In this document: positions 36,823 through 46,457 of the stretch, piece by piece
How positions within the stretch are numbered: position 1 is the first letter of the stretch
How the letters are laid out: each line of letters opens with the position of its first letter
Assembly: GCA_022841345.1 (NCBI GenBank)
Contig: JALHRR010000014.1
Span: 39,134-103,133, forward strand
Direction of reading: 5' to 3'
DNA length: 64,000 nucleotides
Origin: Saprospiraceae bacterium
GTDB taxonomy: Bacteria > Bacteroidota > Bacteroidia > Chitinophagales > Saprospiraceae
The notes under the pieces: generated by a model
The model's input: only the letters and a program-made list of their open reading frames with translations
What the model was told of the DNA's origin: nothing
Databases searched by the model: none
Made by a program: the position numbers and the translations under genes

Positions 36823-39586
36823 TCCAGGATTATGGACGGGTACTTTTTCTCCTCCACCCCTTAGCGATATTCGCTGGCGGGCATTCGGGTTATTGTTTCT
36901 GTATGTTATTCTCGGGATCACTTTATTAGGATTCAGTCGTCAACCTTTACATATATTCATATTGATTTTGACCGGAGCATTGCTGGATATGTTGCTCAGT
37001 GGTTTGTTACGCGGCAAAAGAATATTCCCACTGTCCGCCATGATTTCCTGCTGTTCACTGGCACTAATTCTCAACTGGTCGTTCGGTATTCACAATTTAT
37101 GGCTTCCGGTATTTATCTGCATAGCTTCCAAGTATATTATTACTCTGAAAGGAAGGCATTTTTTCAACCCCTCTTTGCTTGCTATTTGCATTTGTCTTCT
37201 GATCGGAGAGGAATATGTCACGCTGGCGCCTGCTTATCAATGGTACGGAAGCGCTGAAACAGCCTGGTTAATGGCCTTTTTTATTGTTACAGGGGCCTTG
37301 TTTTTATTTGTATTTAAAATCAATCGAACCTGGCTGATTGTTTCATTCCTGGCCACATTTTTTCTCCAGACATTATACAGGGCAAGTGTGATGGAACATA
37401 TTATCCCCTGGGAAACATTGTTCCTAAGTTCTTTGACATCGCCGGCATTTTATCTATTCACATTTTATATGATCACCGATCCTGCCACGAGTCCATCGGG
37501 ACGAAAGGATCAAATATTTGTAGGTGTGTCCATTGCATTATTTGACCTGATTTTTCATTTGAAATTCAGTTTATATACGTTCTTTTTTGCGGGCCTGACT
37601 GTGGCTGCTCTGCGATATTTCTATTTTCTTACAAAGCAGTTAATGCAGGAAAAAGGCTTTTCCATAACAGCGTTGTACAGGATAAAAGCTCCGCAGATTG
37701 TCATTTTAACTTTGCTTTTTATTCCGGTTCTTCTTGCATTTCAATACAATAAAAAGTCAGGGATGATACCTCAGGAAGATATGTTCAGTTTGCAATTAAT
37801 TTCTGCCGAACATAGTGGGCTTATCGCTGAACCGGGCAATCTTTTGGAAAAAGTCGATCCCCGCATTGCACATGCTGCCAAATGGATTCTTTCAGTCGGT
37901 GATGCGAGTGCCGTAGCTGATGTGGATTTGGATGGACTGCCCGACATTTTTCTGACGCAACCATTAAAAGGAGCTGCAGGAAGAGCCAAACTTCACCTCA
38001 ATCGCGGAGGTTTTAAATTTGAAAAAATAGCCATCCCGGACCTGGACAGATACGTGAATGATCCGGTCAAATATGGAGTAGCCGGCTTCGCTTTTTTTCT
38101 GGATTATGACAATGATGGTGATCAGGATTTGTTTGTGGGCTTTGGATTTGGACGTTCGCACTTGTTTGAAAACAGGATAATACCTGATAATGCTCTTTCT
38201 TTCCGGGAGGTAAATGTCCCTTTCTTAAAAGATCAGCATACCATTTGTCTGTCCGCCAATGCCTTTGATTTTAATAATGACGGCAAACTGGATATTCTTT
38301 TGGCTAATACCCTGCAAACTCATTTTCCGGATTATCCGGAAGGGCAGGAGCCTCTCAATATCTTTAAGCTTCCACAATCTGAATATGAAGGTGATCGTCG
38401 CATGTTTCGTTTCATGCATGAAAGCTGGCACAACGCGAATAATGGGGGATTGAATTATCTGTTGCAGAATGTAGGAGGTTCAGATGTTTTTTCAGCTCTG
38501 GATAGTAAAATGATTGGTCTTGAAGATACAAGATGGAGCCTTGCAGTAGGAACTCTTGACATCAATAATGATGGATACACAGATATGTACATTGCAAATG
38601 ATTTTGGCAGGGATGATTGTTATTTGAATGTGGGAGGAAAATATTTTGAAAAACAAGTGGGCGAGTTTTATGGAGACCTGGGACTGGACACATATAAGGG
38701 CATGAATACGTCTGTTGGCGATCTGGACCGCAATGGAAAAGAAGATATATATGTGAGCAATGTGCATCATGCCATGCAGGCAGAAGGAAGCTTGCTTTGG
38801 ATGAATCAAACTCCTGATGGGTCGAAAAAAGCAATTTTCAAAGAGCAGGCTTCCGTTTTAAATGCACTGAATACCAATAGATTTGGCTGGGGTGCTGCAT
38901 TTGGCGACCTTGATCTGAATGGCTGGATCGACATCGTTCAGGCAAACGGTATGGTAGATGCTTCATGGGATCCAAAATATGATGAGCCCAAAGATTTCTG
39001 GTATTTTCAGGCTCAGATAGCACGCACTGGTCCTGAAATTCACAGTTATGTGGACAAATGGGCGGATATCAGAGGTTGCTATATTTATCCAAATGAACCT
39101 GACCGGATATATCTCAATAACTATGGCAATGGATTCGTAGATCTGGCTGCAGAGTTGAAATTTGACCATCTAAAGAATACGAGAGGTGTGGCATTAGCTG
39201 ATTTTGATAATGACGGGGATCTCGATATTTTAGTGACTGATCAATTCGGAGCTCCCTGGCTGTATGAAAACAAACTTTCAAACCATAATTGGCTCGGCAT
39301 CACTCTTACGGGTGACGGATCGACTACAAATCGTGATGCGGTGGGATCTAAAGTTTGGCTGAGTTACAAACTAAATGGAGTGGTACAGGAACAATACAAG
39401 GAAGTTCGTCTCGTAAATGGTTTTAGTGCAATGGGAGATACGCGGCTTTTATTTGGTCTGGGGCACAACAAACATCAATTGCAGGATTTACAAATAACTA
39501 TTCAATGGCACAATGGCCTTAAAGAAACTCAAGCCATTAATGATTTGAATTGTTATCTCAATATTACTCAAAACAAATTAAACTAA
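36809..39586 (+). CDS. NqrB/RnfD-like membrane domain fused to CRTAC1-type FG-GAP/ASPIC-UnbV domain
   Basis: A 925-aa protein. Residues about 20-310 hold some ten TM segments with two NqrB/RnfD family landmarks: GRHFFNPSLLAICI (family HxFNPAA region) and MITDPATSPSGRKDQIFVG (family MATDPVTSP..G). I do not see the SGAT threonine that carries covalent FMN in NqrB/RnfD. Residues about 365-810 hold seven FG-GAP-like Ca-binding repeats of D-x-D/N-x-D-G-x-x-D type (ADVDLDGLPD, LDYDNDGDQD, FDFNNDGKLD, LDINNDGYTD, LDRNGKED, LDLNGWID, ADFDNDGDLD). An ASPIC/UnbV domain (about 835-915) ends the protein. The propeller should be periplasmic. It is second in the operon, with 7 bp to the desaturase. Its role may be electron supply or scaffold; inference. 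Confidence 0.85.
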   Translation: MVYTNPGLWTGTFSPPPLSDIRWRAFGLLFLYVILGITLLGFSRQPLHIFILILTGALLDMLLSGLLRGKRIFPLSAMISCCSLALILNWSFGIHNLWLPVFICIASKYIITLKGRHFFNPSLLAICICLLIGEEYVTLAPAYQWYGSAETAWLMAFFIVTGALFLFVFKINRTWLIVSFLATFFLQTLYRASVMEHIIPWETLFLSSLTSPAFYLFTFYMITDPATSPSGRKDQIFVGVSIALFDLIFHLKFSLYTFFFAGLTVAALRYFYFLTKQLMQEKGFSITALYRIKAPQIVILTLLFIPVLLAFQYNKKSGMIPQEDMFSLQLISAEHSGLIAEPGNLLEKVDPRIAHAAKWILSVGDASAVADVDLDGLPDIFLTQPLKGAAGRAKLHLNRGGFKFEKIAIPDLDRYVNDPVKYGVAGFAFFLDYDNDGDQDLFVGFGFGRSHLFENRIIPDNALSFREVNVPFLKDQHTICLSANAFDFNNDGKLDILLANTLQTHFPDYPEGQEPLNIFKLPQSEYEGDRRMFRFMHESWHNANNGGLNYLLQNVGGSDVFSALDSKMIGLEDTRWSLAVGTLDINNDGYTDMYIANDFGRDDCYLNVGGKYFEKQVGEFYGDLGLDTYKGMNTSVGDLDRNGKEDIYVSNVHHAMQAEGSLLWMNQTPDGSKKAIFKEQASVLNALNTNRFGWGAAFGDLDLNGWIDIVQANGMVDASWDPKYDEPKDFWYFQAQIARTGPEIHSYVDKWADIRGCYIYPNEPDRIYLNNYGNGFVDLAAELKFDHLKNTRGVALADFDNDGDLDILVTDQFGAPWLYENKLSNHNWLGITLTGDGSTTNRDAVGSKVWLSYKLNGVVQEQYKEVRLVNGFSAMGDTRLLFGLGHNKHQLQDLQITIQWHNGLKETQAINDLNCYLNITQNKLN

Positions 39587-39592
39587 AAGGTA

Positions 39593-40522
39593 ATGCATAA
39601 AAATCAATCAAATGATCTCAAGGCAGCAGGCCTGGTATTATGGCAAATCCTTTTCTCCACTTTGGCCATATATATATCCCTGAGAGGATCAGGGATTGTT
39701 TGGGTATTCGGCCAGGTATTGGTAGCAATCAATTTATTCCAATGGTTTGTACTGCATCATGATCTGGTGCATGACAGCTTATTCAAAACACGATTTTTAA
39801 ATACCATAGTAGGTCATCTTTCATCTATTCCGACGCTAATGCCATACCACAGTTTTAAACTGTCGCATCATCAGCATCATATCTGGACAGGCTGGAGAGA
39901 TTTGGATCCTACCAGTCCACAGATGTACCTAAAACAACCTCCGGGCTGGGTCATAAATATTGTCAATTTTTGCTGGAAATACTGGATCCCATTGATGGCT
40001 CCTGTTTTTGTACTTCAAAATTTTTGGAATGGCAAGCGATTGTTTCGATCATTTCCAAAAAGGAAAGACCGTCTCAATGTAGTTTTCAGTTTTTTCGTGG
40101 TTTTAACTGCTTACACTTTACTTTTTATTTTCTTGCCAGGTTTTATGCTGCATGCCTGGTTACTGGGATTTTGTATGTTTTTATTTCTCTCAGATCTGGT
40201 TTTGATGAGTCAGCATACGCATATTGACGGGCATTTTGCTGAGAATGAAGAAGAAGAAGTAAAAGCCTTCAGATATGCAGATCAAACAAAATTTACGCGC
40301 ACCATCATTTATCCCAAATTCATTTCCGCTTACTTGTTTTATCATTTTGACAAACATGGCGTTCATCATCAATATCCGGGAGTTCCGACATATTATCTGG
40401 GAAATTTCCCGGCTCCAGCAGAACTTAATATTAAATGGTGGGATTGGGTCAAAAAAGCAAAAAGTCTGTCAGCATATGCATTGATATATTCTTCTCCAAA
40501 AGAAAGCGGTGTAAAACTATAA
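39593..40522 (+). CDS. Membrane fatty-acid desaturase/hydroxylase family protein (first copy)
   Basis: A 309-aa di-iron membrane oxygenase. Three histidine boxes: HHDLVHDSLF (about 59-68), SHHQHH (about 90-96) and HKHGVHHQYPGVP (about 259-271), with four hydrophobic segments between. It could desaturate, hydroxylate or epoxidise an acyl or isoprenoid chain. It needs two electrons from ferredoxin or a similar donor; none is encoded next to it except possibly the membrane domain upstream. The next desaturase starts 3 bp after its stop. Confidence 0.9.
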   Translation: MHKNQSNDLKAAGLVLWQILFSTLAIYISLRGSGIVWVFGQVLVAINLFQWFVLHHDLVHDSLFKTRFLNTIVGHLSSIPTLMPYHSFKLSHHQHHIWTGWRDLDPTSPQMYLKQPPGWVINIVNFCWKYWIPLMAPVFVLQNFWNGKRLFRSFPKRKDRLNVVFSFFVVLTAYTLLFIFLPGFMLHAWLLGFCMFLFLSDLVLMSQHTHIDGHFAENEEEEVKAFRYADQTKFTRTIIYPKFISAYLFYHFDKHGVHHQYPGVPTYYLGNFPAPAELNIKWWDWVKKAKSLSAYALIYSSPKESGVKL

Positions 40523-40525
40523 TCA

Positions 40526-41386
40526 ATGACTGAACGGAGCCTCTCTACATCAATTGTAAAAAACAAAAGTGATATCAGAACACTGATATTTGTTTTTGGG
40601 ATCGGATTGCTTCGGATACTTTTCTGGTGGTATGCTGTTCCACTCTATTGGCTGGTACTTCCGCTTTCAGTTACCATGGTGTTTATTTTATTTACCATCA
40701 AGCATAATCATATCCATGTTCCGGTTTTTACATCAAAGACTCTCAACAGCATCTATGATTATGTTCTCGATATCCTCACAGGAAATACAGTGCATGATGC
40801 TTATATTATTCATATTGCCAACCATCACAAAGAAACTAATAAACACAGAGACTGGGGGAATACTGAAAAGTTCGCAAATAATAAGGGTGCCTTTGCATTG
40901 TTGAGATATGCTGTAACCACTCCACGTGAGTTTTTGAAAGGGAAACGATTATGGATGAAGGAACCGGGGAATCAACACATCGGAAAGAAAAATATCAGGG
41001 CAAACATTATACTTTGGAGCATATATGTACTGGCCGGAATCATTGATTTCAAGGCGACATTATTGTTTATTATAATCCCCAATTTATTAGCACAGTTTGT
41101 TCTGGTTACTTTCAATTATTTTCAGCATGCCGGGTGCAATCCTGAAACCAGATATAATCATTCCAGGAATTTTACCGGCTCAGTAATTAATTTTCTGACC
41201 TTCAATAATGGATTTCATATCGCTCATCATCATTATCCATCAGCTCACTGGAGTCAATTTGATGCAATACATTTGAAATTGTTACCTAAAATTGATCCGG
41301 GTCTGAACGAGCCACATTTTTTAAAATATTTCTTCAGAATTCTCTTTGAGCGGAATAAGAAAATTGTAGATCATCAGGGAATCTGA
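40526..41386 (+). CDS. Membrane fatty-acid desaturase family protein (second copy)
   Basis: A 286-aa di-iron membrane enzyme. His boxes KHNHIHVPVF (about 50-60), ANHHKETNKHRD (about 93-103) and FHIAHHHYPSAHW (about 231-243), plus HAGCNPETRYNHSRNF, which resembles the third-box neighbourhood of stearoyl/linoleoyl desaturases. It is clearly diverged from the preceding desaturase, so the two are likely to act at different positions or on different intermediates. The Rieske gene follows after 28 bp. Confidence 0.9.
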   Translation: MTERSLSTSIVKNKSDIRTLIFVFGIGLLRILFWWYAVPLYWLVLPLSVTMVFILFTIKHNHIHVPVFTSKTLNSIYDYVLDILTGNTVHDAYIIHIANHHKETNKHRDWGNTEKFANNKGAFALLRYAVTTPREFLKGKRLWMKEPGNQHIGKKNIRANIILWSIYVLAGIIDFKATLLFIIIPNLLAQFVLVTFNYFQHAGCNPETRYNHSRNFTGSVINFLTFNNGFHIAHHHYPSAHWSQFDAIHLKLLPKIDPGLNEPHFLKYFFRILFERNKKIVDHQGI

Positions 41387-41414
41387 ACATCAACAAGTAA
41401 CTAAACGAACTTTA

Positions 41415-42467
41415 ATGACAGGTATGTATGAATCTTCCGGACGCTTGGTAAACCACTGGTATGCAGCCGGACAGTCCGCTCAATTCAAAAAAAACAAACC
41501 AGTCTCAGTTACGATTTTCGAAATACCCATTGTCATCTGGAGGCAAGAAAATGGATCTATAGCCGCCATGCTTGATAGATGCAACCATAGAAATGCTCCT
41601 CTCAGCAAGGGAAGGATTCTCAAAGACTGCATCGTTTGTCCATACCATGGCTGGACTTATAATGCATCCGGTCAGTGTGTTGAAATTCCTTCTGAAGGAC
41701 CACATGTTGAAAGAATTCCAAATAAAAAGGTGGAATCCTTCCCTGTTAGGGAGGTTTATGATTTGGTTTGGATTTGGATGGGAAAGGACAAATCACCGTA
41801 TAATGAACCATTTGAAATGCCCATCATGAAGGAACATGGCTGGCATTACTACTATATGGAAACCCGGTTTGAAAACAATGTGACAGATCTGGTTGAAAAC
41901 TTCATGGATGTGCCGCACACAGTATTTGTACATAAGGGCTGGTTTCGGGACAGGAAGCAAATCCGAATAGAAGCAAAAGTCGAACGCACTGCGGATAGTG
42001 TGCTGGTTTCATATGATCAGCCCAATGATTCTATTGGCTTTTCTGGTTGGCTGGTCAATCCAAAGAATCTCCCAATGAAGCATACAGACAATTTCTATAT
42101 GCCCAATAATACAAGAGTGGATTATATTTTTGGAGAGAATGAAAGAGGCTTCATTATTACAAGTACCTGTACACCGGTCCGACCGTTCGAAACCATCGTT
42201 TACACCCTGATTTCCTACAAATTTGGCTGGATGACCCCAATTGCAAGACTTGGTTTGAATGCCTACACCCGCAAAGTCATTAATCAGGACGTTTGGATAA
42301 TGGATATTCATGGCAAGAATATTCAAAAATTCGGCACCACAGATTATCGCTCCACCCAATGTGATTACATGCATTTGTATATTGAGTCACTGAGAAATTG
42401 GGCGGAATCACCTGCTGATAAACCTGCTCCGGCACCTATTGTGAAAGACATAGAATTTTGGGTATGA
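41415..42467 (+). CDS. Rieske non-haem iron oxygenase, alpha subunit
   Basis: A 350-aa aromatic-ring-hydroxylase-type oxygenase. The 2Fe-2S Rieske centre is C56-x-H58 ... C75-x2-H78 (RCNHRNAPL, CPYHGWTY). The mononuclear iron site is in ENFMDVPHTVFVHKG (about 161-175), with a candidate distal Asp toward the C-terminus (NQDVWIMDIHGKN). It is a single-subunit type (pheophorbide oxygenase/VanA-like), so it needs an external reductase that is not present in the cluster. Its stop overlaps the radical SAM start (ATGA). Confidence 0.92.
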   Translation: MTGMYESSGRLVNHWYAAGQSAQFKKNKPVSVTIFEIPIVIWRQENGSIAAMLDRCNHRNAPLSKGRILKDCIVCPYHGWTYNASGQCVEIPSEGPHVERIPNKKVESFPVREVYDLVWIWMGKDKSPYNEPFEMPIMKEHGWHYYYMETRFENNVTDLVENFMDVPHTVFVHKGWFRDRKQIRIEAKVERTADSVLVSYDQPNDSIGFSGWLVNPKNLPMKHTDNFYMPNNTRVDYIFGENERGFIITSTCTPVRPFETIVYTLISYKFGWMTPIARLGLNAYTRKVINQDVWIMDIHGKNIQKFGTTDYRSTQCDYMHLYIESLRNWAESPADKPAPAPIVKDIEFWV

Positions 42468-44131
42468 TAAATAACACATTTCCCAAAGTATTAATCGTCA
42501 CAGGTGGATTGTTGAATGCAGATGAAAAATCAGTCTGGAATGCGCTTAAAAAGCAAGTCAAGCAAATTCGGGCTGCTAAATCTCATTGGTTGGAAACCAA
42601 AATCAAGCTGGTTGCCTCTGAGCTCATCCTGAATTCCAAGCTGAAAAAAAAATCCGGACAAGTAGCTGCTTATTTTAATGAACCCGTATCCTCCATTCCT
42701 GAATTAACGGAAGTGGTGTTGGCCGATCTCTTGAAAAGAGAGGGCATGGAGTTCGAAGTAATGACATATGATTTGCTGTTTTCTGATCCTAAAAAAGCAA
42801 ATTCACTTTTAAAAGAATGTCCTGTTGTTTTTGCTTCTTCTACTTTGTTGCATGATTTGAGTGAATTGCTTCCTCTGGTAAAAATGTTGAAGACAGAAGA
42901 CAACCGAATAGTATTGGGAGGCGCACTTTGTGGAAGTCTTCAAAAACAATGGGAGGGCGATCCAATGATCGATATCATTGCTGTTGGCTATGGAGAGTTT
43001 TTGGTAAGTGTTTTGGCAAATTGGATCAAATCTGGTTTTAATCATATCAAAGCACCCATTCATGGAAGGTTGCTCCAAAAGACTCATTCATTATTTCTCT
43101 TCAGCGGAGTGCCGGAAAGCAAGAATTTAGATTTTTTACCCACACCGGACTGGAGCGTGGCGGAGGATTATCATCAAAAAAAATTCAAGCATATCTATTA
43201 CGAGAGCGTACGTGGCTGTCCTTACCGATGTAGTTTTTGTAATTATCCATTTCTGTTTGATGATAAAAAATTCAGACTAAAAAGTGCAGATAAAATTGCA
43301 GCTGACTGGAAATATTATCACGAAGAATTAGGTGTTCAACACATCACTTGCCTGGATTCATTATTCACCATGCCTAAAAATCGCCTGATAGATTTGTGCC
43401 AGCAGCTTATAAAGAATAAATCCAAAATGACCTGGACCTGCTATGCCCGTGCGGATGATCTTGCAGATGAAGATACTGTGAAATTAATGAAACAAGCCGG
43501 GGCGCATCAGGTACAAATCGGCATAGAATCCGGAAATCAATTTATGCTGGACCAAATGAACAAGCGCTGCACTGTTGAACAAAATATGGAAGCCATCAGG
43601 AATTGCCGTAAACATGGTATCAGCACTTTAATATCCCTGATTGTAGGATATCCGGGAGAAACTGAACAGACACTGAATGATACCCTGGAATTTATGAGGG
43701 CGGCCAAACCCGACTTTCATTTCCTGGCAACATTTAGTGTGCGGATAGAAGAGGTTCCTATGTTTAACGTATATAACAGAGAACGATTTGGATTGGAAAA
43801 AATGGACAATCCCTACAGTTTTGCACCTTATTGGCGGCATCATACAATGTGCTGCAGCGAGGTCGGAGAACAAGTTCGAAAACTTGGTATGACACTTTGC
43901 GAAGACGGGATTTCTCTCGACGGAGCTTTATTTTATCAGAATATTATCAATTACCATCCGTCCATGAGAGAAGATTTTTTGGATTACCAGAAAGAATTGA
44001 GTCAGGGAAATATATTTACAAAACCTTTGTTCAATGGTCTGAACAATTGGGTAGACAGAAATTTAAAAAAGGATATAGAGAAGGTATTTCCTGTGTCAAA
44101 CAAAGTCCTTGCAGAAACAAGTTTTCAATAG
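42464..44131 (+). CDS. B12-binding-type radical SAM enzyme
   Basis: A 555-aa protein. Start set at ATG 42464, which overlaps the Rieske stop; an upstream TTG is in frame. Residues about 70-200 form a Rossmann-like B12-binding-type domain (EVMTYDLLFS, VFASSTLLHDL, IVLGGALCGS), but the His of the DxHxxG cobalamin motif is not visible. The radical SAM cluster is C252-x3-C256-x2-C259 (RGCPYRCSFCNYP). The barrel continues with ARADDLADEDTVKLMKQAG, QIGIESGNQ and LIVGYPGETEQT. The C-terminal ~120 residues are helical. Enzymes of this class do methylation, cyclisation or oxidative rearrangement; the substrate here is unknown. Confidence 0.9.
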   Translation: MINNTFPKVLIVTGGLLNADEKSVWNALKKQVKQIRAAKSHWLETKIKLVASELILNSKLKKKSGQVAAYFNEPVSSIPELTEVVLADLLKREGMEFEVMTYDLLFSDPKKANSLLKECPVVFASSTLLHDLSELLPLVKMLKTEDNRIVLGGALCGSLQKQWEGDPMIDIIAVGYGEFLVSVLANWIKSGFNHIKAPIHGRLLQKTHSLFLFSGVPESKNLDFLPTPDWSVAEDYHQKKFKHIYYESVRGCPYRCSFCNYPFLFDDKKFRLKSADKIAADWKYYHEELGVQHITCLDSLFTMPKNRLIDLCQQLIKNKSKMTWTCYARADDLADEDTVKLMKQAGAHQVQIGIESGNQFMLDQMNKRCTVEQNMEAIRNCRKHGISTLISLIVGYPGETEQTLNDTLEFMRAAKPDFHFLATFSVRIEEVPMFNVYNRERFGLEKMDNPYSFAPYWRHHTMCCSEVGEQVRKLGMTLCEDGISLDGALFYQNIINYHPSMREDFLDYQKELSQGNIFTKPLFNGLNNWVDRNLKKDIEKVFPVSNKVLAETSFQ

Positions 44132-44138
44132 AAAAAGT

Positions 44139-44879
44139 ATGAATTCAACGCTCCGTTTCCAGCTATTTAAAGTAGAGTCTATCAACAATGAAAGCCGCAC
44201 AAGGATGTTTGAGCTAATGAGTGAAAACTACAATAAGGTTACTGAATCAAACTTTTTTAATGACCTCGAAAAAAAACAATGGGCGGGATTGATCGAAGAT
44301 GAATATGGTATCATTCAGGGTTTTACCACCTTCGCAATAGATCCCGGAATAAGTGCCGAAGATGACTATCATGTACTTTTTTCAGGAGATACCGTTCTTG
44401 CAACAGAACACTGGGGCACACAGGTGATGATGCAGGGATGGTGTACATCCGTCGGACGGTTTATAGCAGGGGACTCCACAAAACCATGGTACTGGTATTT
44501 GTTGTCCAAAGGGCACCGCACTTATATGTACCTGCCTTTATTTTTTGAGCATTATTACCCGGCCATCGAACCCGGCAATCAAAATGTGGAACTAAAAAGA
44601 ATTGCGGACAAGGTCTCGCGGAATCTTTTTCCTGAGTCCTGGAAGCCTGATGAAGGTATTCTTCGGTTTGATCAGAGTCTTGGAGAATTAAAACCGGAAT
44701 TGGCAGAAGGAACTTTTCAGAAAAAGGGAAGCCCTTTTGTCAAGTTTTTTATTGATAAAAATCCGGGTTTCTATAAAGGTGAAGAACTGGTATGCACGGC
44801 ATTAATACATCCTGACCATTTGTTGCGTTCGGCAAAAAAGTTTATTTTGGAAGGTATGAAAGATCCAATTCCTCATTAA
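44139..44879 (+). CDS. Unknown cluster protein, possibly GNAT-like
   Basis: A 246-aa soluble protein. Start set at 44139 (MNSTLRFQLFKVES), 7 bp after the radical SAM stop. The frame runs back to 44109 inside that gene. Landmarks: MFELMSENYNKVTESNFFNDLEKK, WYWYLLSKGHRTYMYLPLFFEHYYP and a C-terminal half with ELVCTALIHPDHL. The order of secondary structure hints at an acyl-CoA N-acyltransferase-like fold, but no confident family. It lies 9 bp before the GH3 gene, so it is part of the operon. Confidence 0.65.
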   Translation: MNSTLRFQLFKVESINNESRTRMFELMSENYNKVTESNFFNDLEKKQWAGLIEDEYGIIQGFTTFAIDPGISAEDDYHVLFSGDTVLATEHWGTQVMMQGWCTSVGRFIAGDSTKPWYWYLLSKGHRTYMYLPLFFEHYYPAIEPGNQNVELKRIADKVSRNLFPESWKPDEGILRFDQSLGELKPELAEGTFQKKGSPFVKFFIDKNPGFYKGEELVCTALIHPDHLLRSAKKFILEGMKDPIPH

Positions 44880-44888
44880 TATCTGAGC

Positions 44889-46457
44889 ATGTTGAGCCCT
44901 TTCTTTTTTAATAAATTATGGCTGTCCAGACAAAGCAAATTAGCTGATGAATTTCATAGCAATGCAGCTAAAATTAAGGCATATCAGGCAACTAAACTCA
45001 GGCAATATCTGGATGAAAATTCAAAAACTGCCTTTGGAACGGAACACGACTTGGCTTCCATTCGAGATTATGAAGATTACAAAAAAGCTGTTCCGGTTTT
45101 GGAAGATTATGCAGATTTGAAACCTTACACAGATCAAATTGCAGCTGGCAAATCCGATATTTTGTTTCCCGGAAAACCTCTTTTTTTTGAAACTACATCG
45201 GGTACTTCCAGTGATGTGAAGCTCATACCTTACAACAAAACATTAAAGGATGAATTCGGCAAAGCTGTAGCTGCATGGATGCATGATTTGAATCGAATGG
45301 ACCCAAAGATTTTTTCAGGAAAATCTTATTGGTCACTTTCTCCGGCATTGAAGGATCATGGTATGAGCTCAGGCGGTATTCGTATCGGAACTTCCAATGA
45401 TTCAGATTATTTTGATCCGGTTAGTGCATTTTTTCTGAATCAAATTTTTGCAGTACCTGGGCATGTTTCAAGGATTGCTGATCCGCATGAATTTTACATT
45501 CATACCTGGAGTCATTTATTAACCTGCAAAAAATTGACATTTATTTCTGTCTGGAGTCCACATTTTTTAATCAGGTTACTGGATTTTTTTGAAGAAAATT
45601 TGAGAGAAATATGTTATCAAAGTGGTGCTGCCAGAACCTGGGCAGATTATATAAAAGGGCACATGAGCGAGAGAACATTTACCCTCAGCTTAGTTTTTCC
45701 GGATCTAAGGATGATAAGTTGCTGGACACAGGGACAGTCCAAAATCTGGTTGAAGAAATTATTGAGCATCGCCGGCGGCATCCCGATTCAGGGCAAAGGC
45801 TTGTTGTCTACTGAAGGAGTAATGAGCATACCTATGGGAATGGATCAGCATGTTTTATCTTACACCTCTCATTTTTATGAATTTAAGCGTGCAGACAATT
45901 CGATTTATACAGCTGAAAATTTGATTCCGGATAATATTTATGAGGTGATCATTACAACCGGTGGAGGTCTGTACCGATATAATACGCATGATCTTGTGAG
46001 ATGTACCGGATTTTATGAATCGATTCCCAGTCTGGAATTTTTAGGTCGTTCCGGACACAATTCAGATCTGGTTGGCGAAAAGATTAGCGAAACAAGCCTC
46101 GTGGATTTATTTAGCCAGGCAATAGAAAATTTTCCCCGGACAGAATCACTGTATTTTTATCCTGTTGCATCAGAAACCACTGCCGGTTATTGGCTGATCA
46201 TTGAGTCTGACGATCCATCGAATGTTGATAACATTGTCGCTTTTGTTGAATCGGGATTGAAACAGAATCCTTATTACTCCCAGGCCATCAAATCCGGTCA
46301 ATTACAAACCTTGCAAAGCAAAAATGTTGCTGTGGGTTTTTCGAAAATCCTGACAGCCTATTATCAGAAAAGGAAGAAAATAAAAGATGGAGATTTGAAA
46401 TTGCCGGTTTTGTTCCCTTTGAATTTTTTGGATGAATTGTTAAATGCCAGGTCATAA
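44889..46457 (+). CDS. GH3-family acyl-adenylating / acyl-amino acid synthetase
   Basis: A 522-aa member of the GH3 branch of adenylate-forming enzymes, which activate a carboxylate with ATP and transfer it to an amine, as plant GH3 proteins do for auxin and jasmonate. The ATP/phosphate loop is FFETTSGTSSDVKLIPYN (about 98-115). Further family blocks: GLLSTEGVMSIPMG, IYEVIITTGGGLYRYNTHDLVRCTGFY (about 350-376) and FLGRSGHNSDLVGEKISE. Its stop abuts the next start (TAAATG). In this operon it is the likely step that joins an oxidised acyl chain to an amine; this is inference. Confidence 0.9.
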   Translation: MLSPFFFNKLWLSRQSKLADEFHSNAAKIKAYQATKLRQYLDENSKTAFGTEHDLASIRDYEDYKKAVPVLEDYADLKPYTDQIAAGKSDILFPGKPLFFETTSGTSSDVKLIPYNKTLKDEFGKAVAAWMHDLNRMDPKIFSGKSYWSLSPALKDHGMSSGGIRIGTSNDSDYFDPVSAFFLNQIFAVPGHVSRIADPHEFYIHTWSHLLTCKKLTFISVWSPHFLIRLLDFFEENLREICYQSGAARTWADYIKGHMSERTFTLSLVFPDLRMISCWTQGQSKIWLKKLLSIAGGIPIQGKGLLSTEGVMSIPMGMDQHVLSYTSHFYEFKRADNSIYTAENLIPDNIYEVIITTGGGLYRYNTHDLVRCTGFYESIPSLEFLGRSGHNSDLVGEKISETSLVDLFSQAIENFPRTESLYFYPVASETTAGYWLIIESDDPSNVDNIVAFVESGLKQNPYYSQAIKSGQLQTLQSKNVAVGFSKILTAYYQKRKKIKDGDLKLPVLFPLNFLDELLNARS

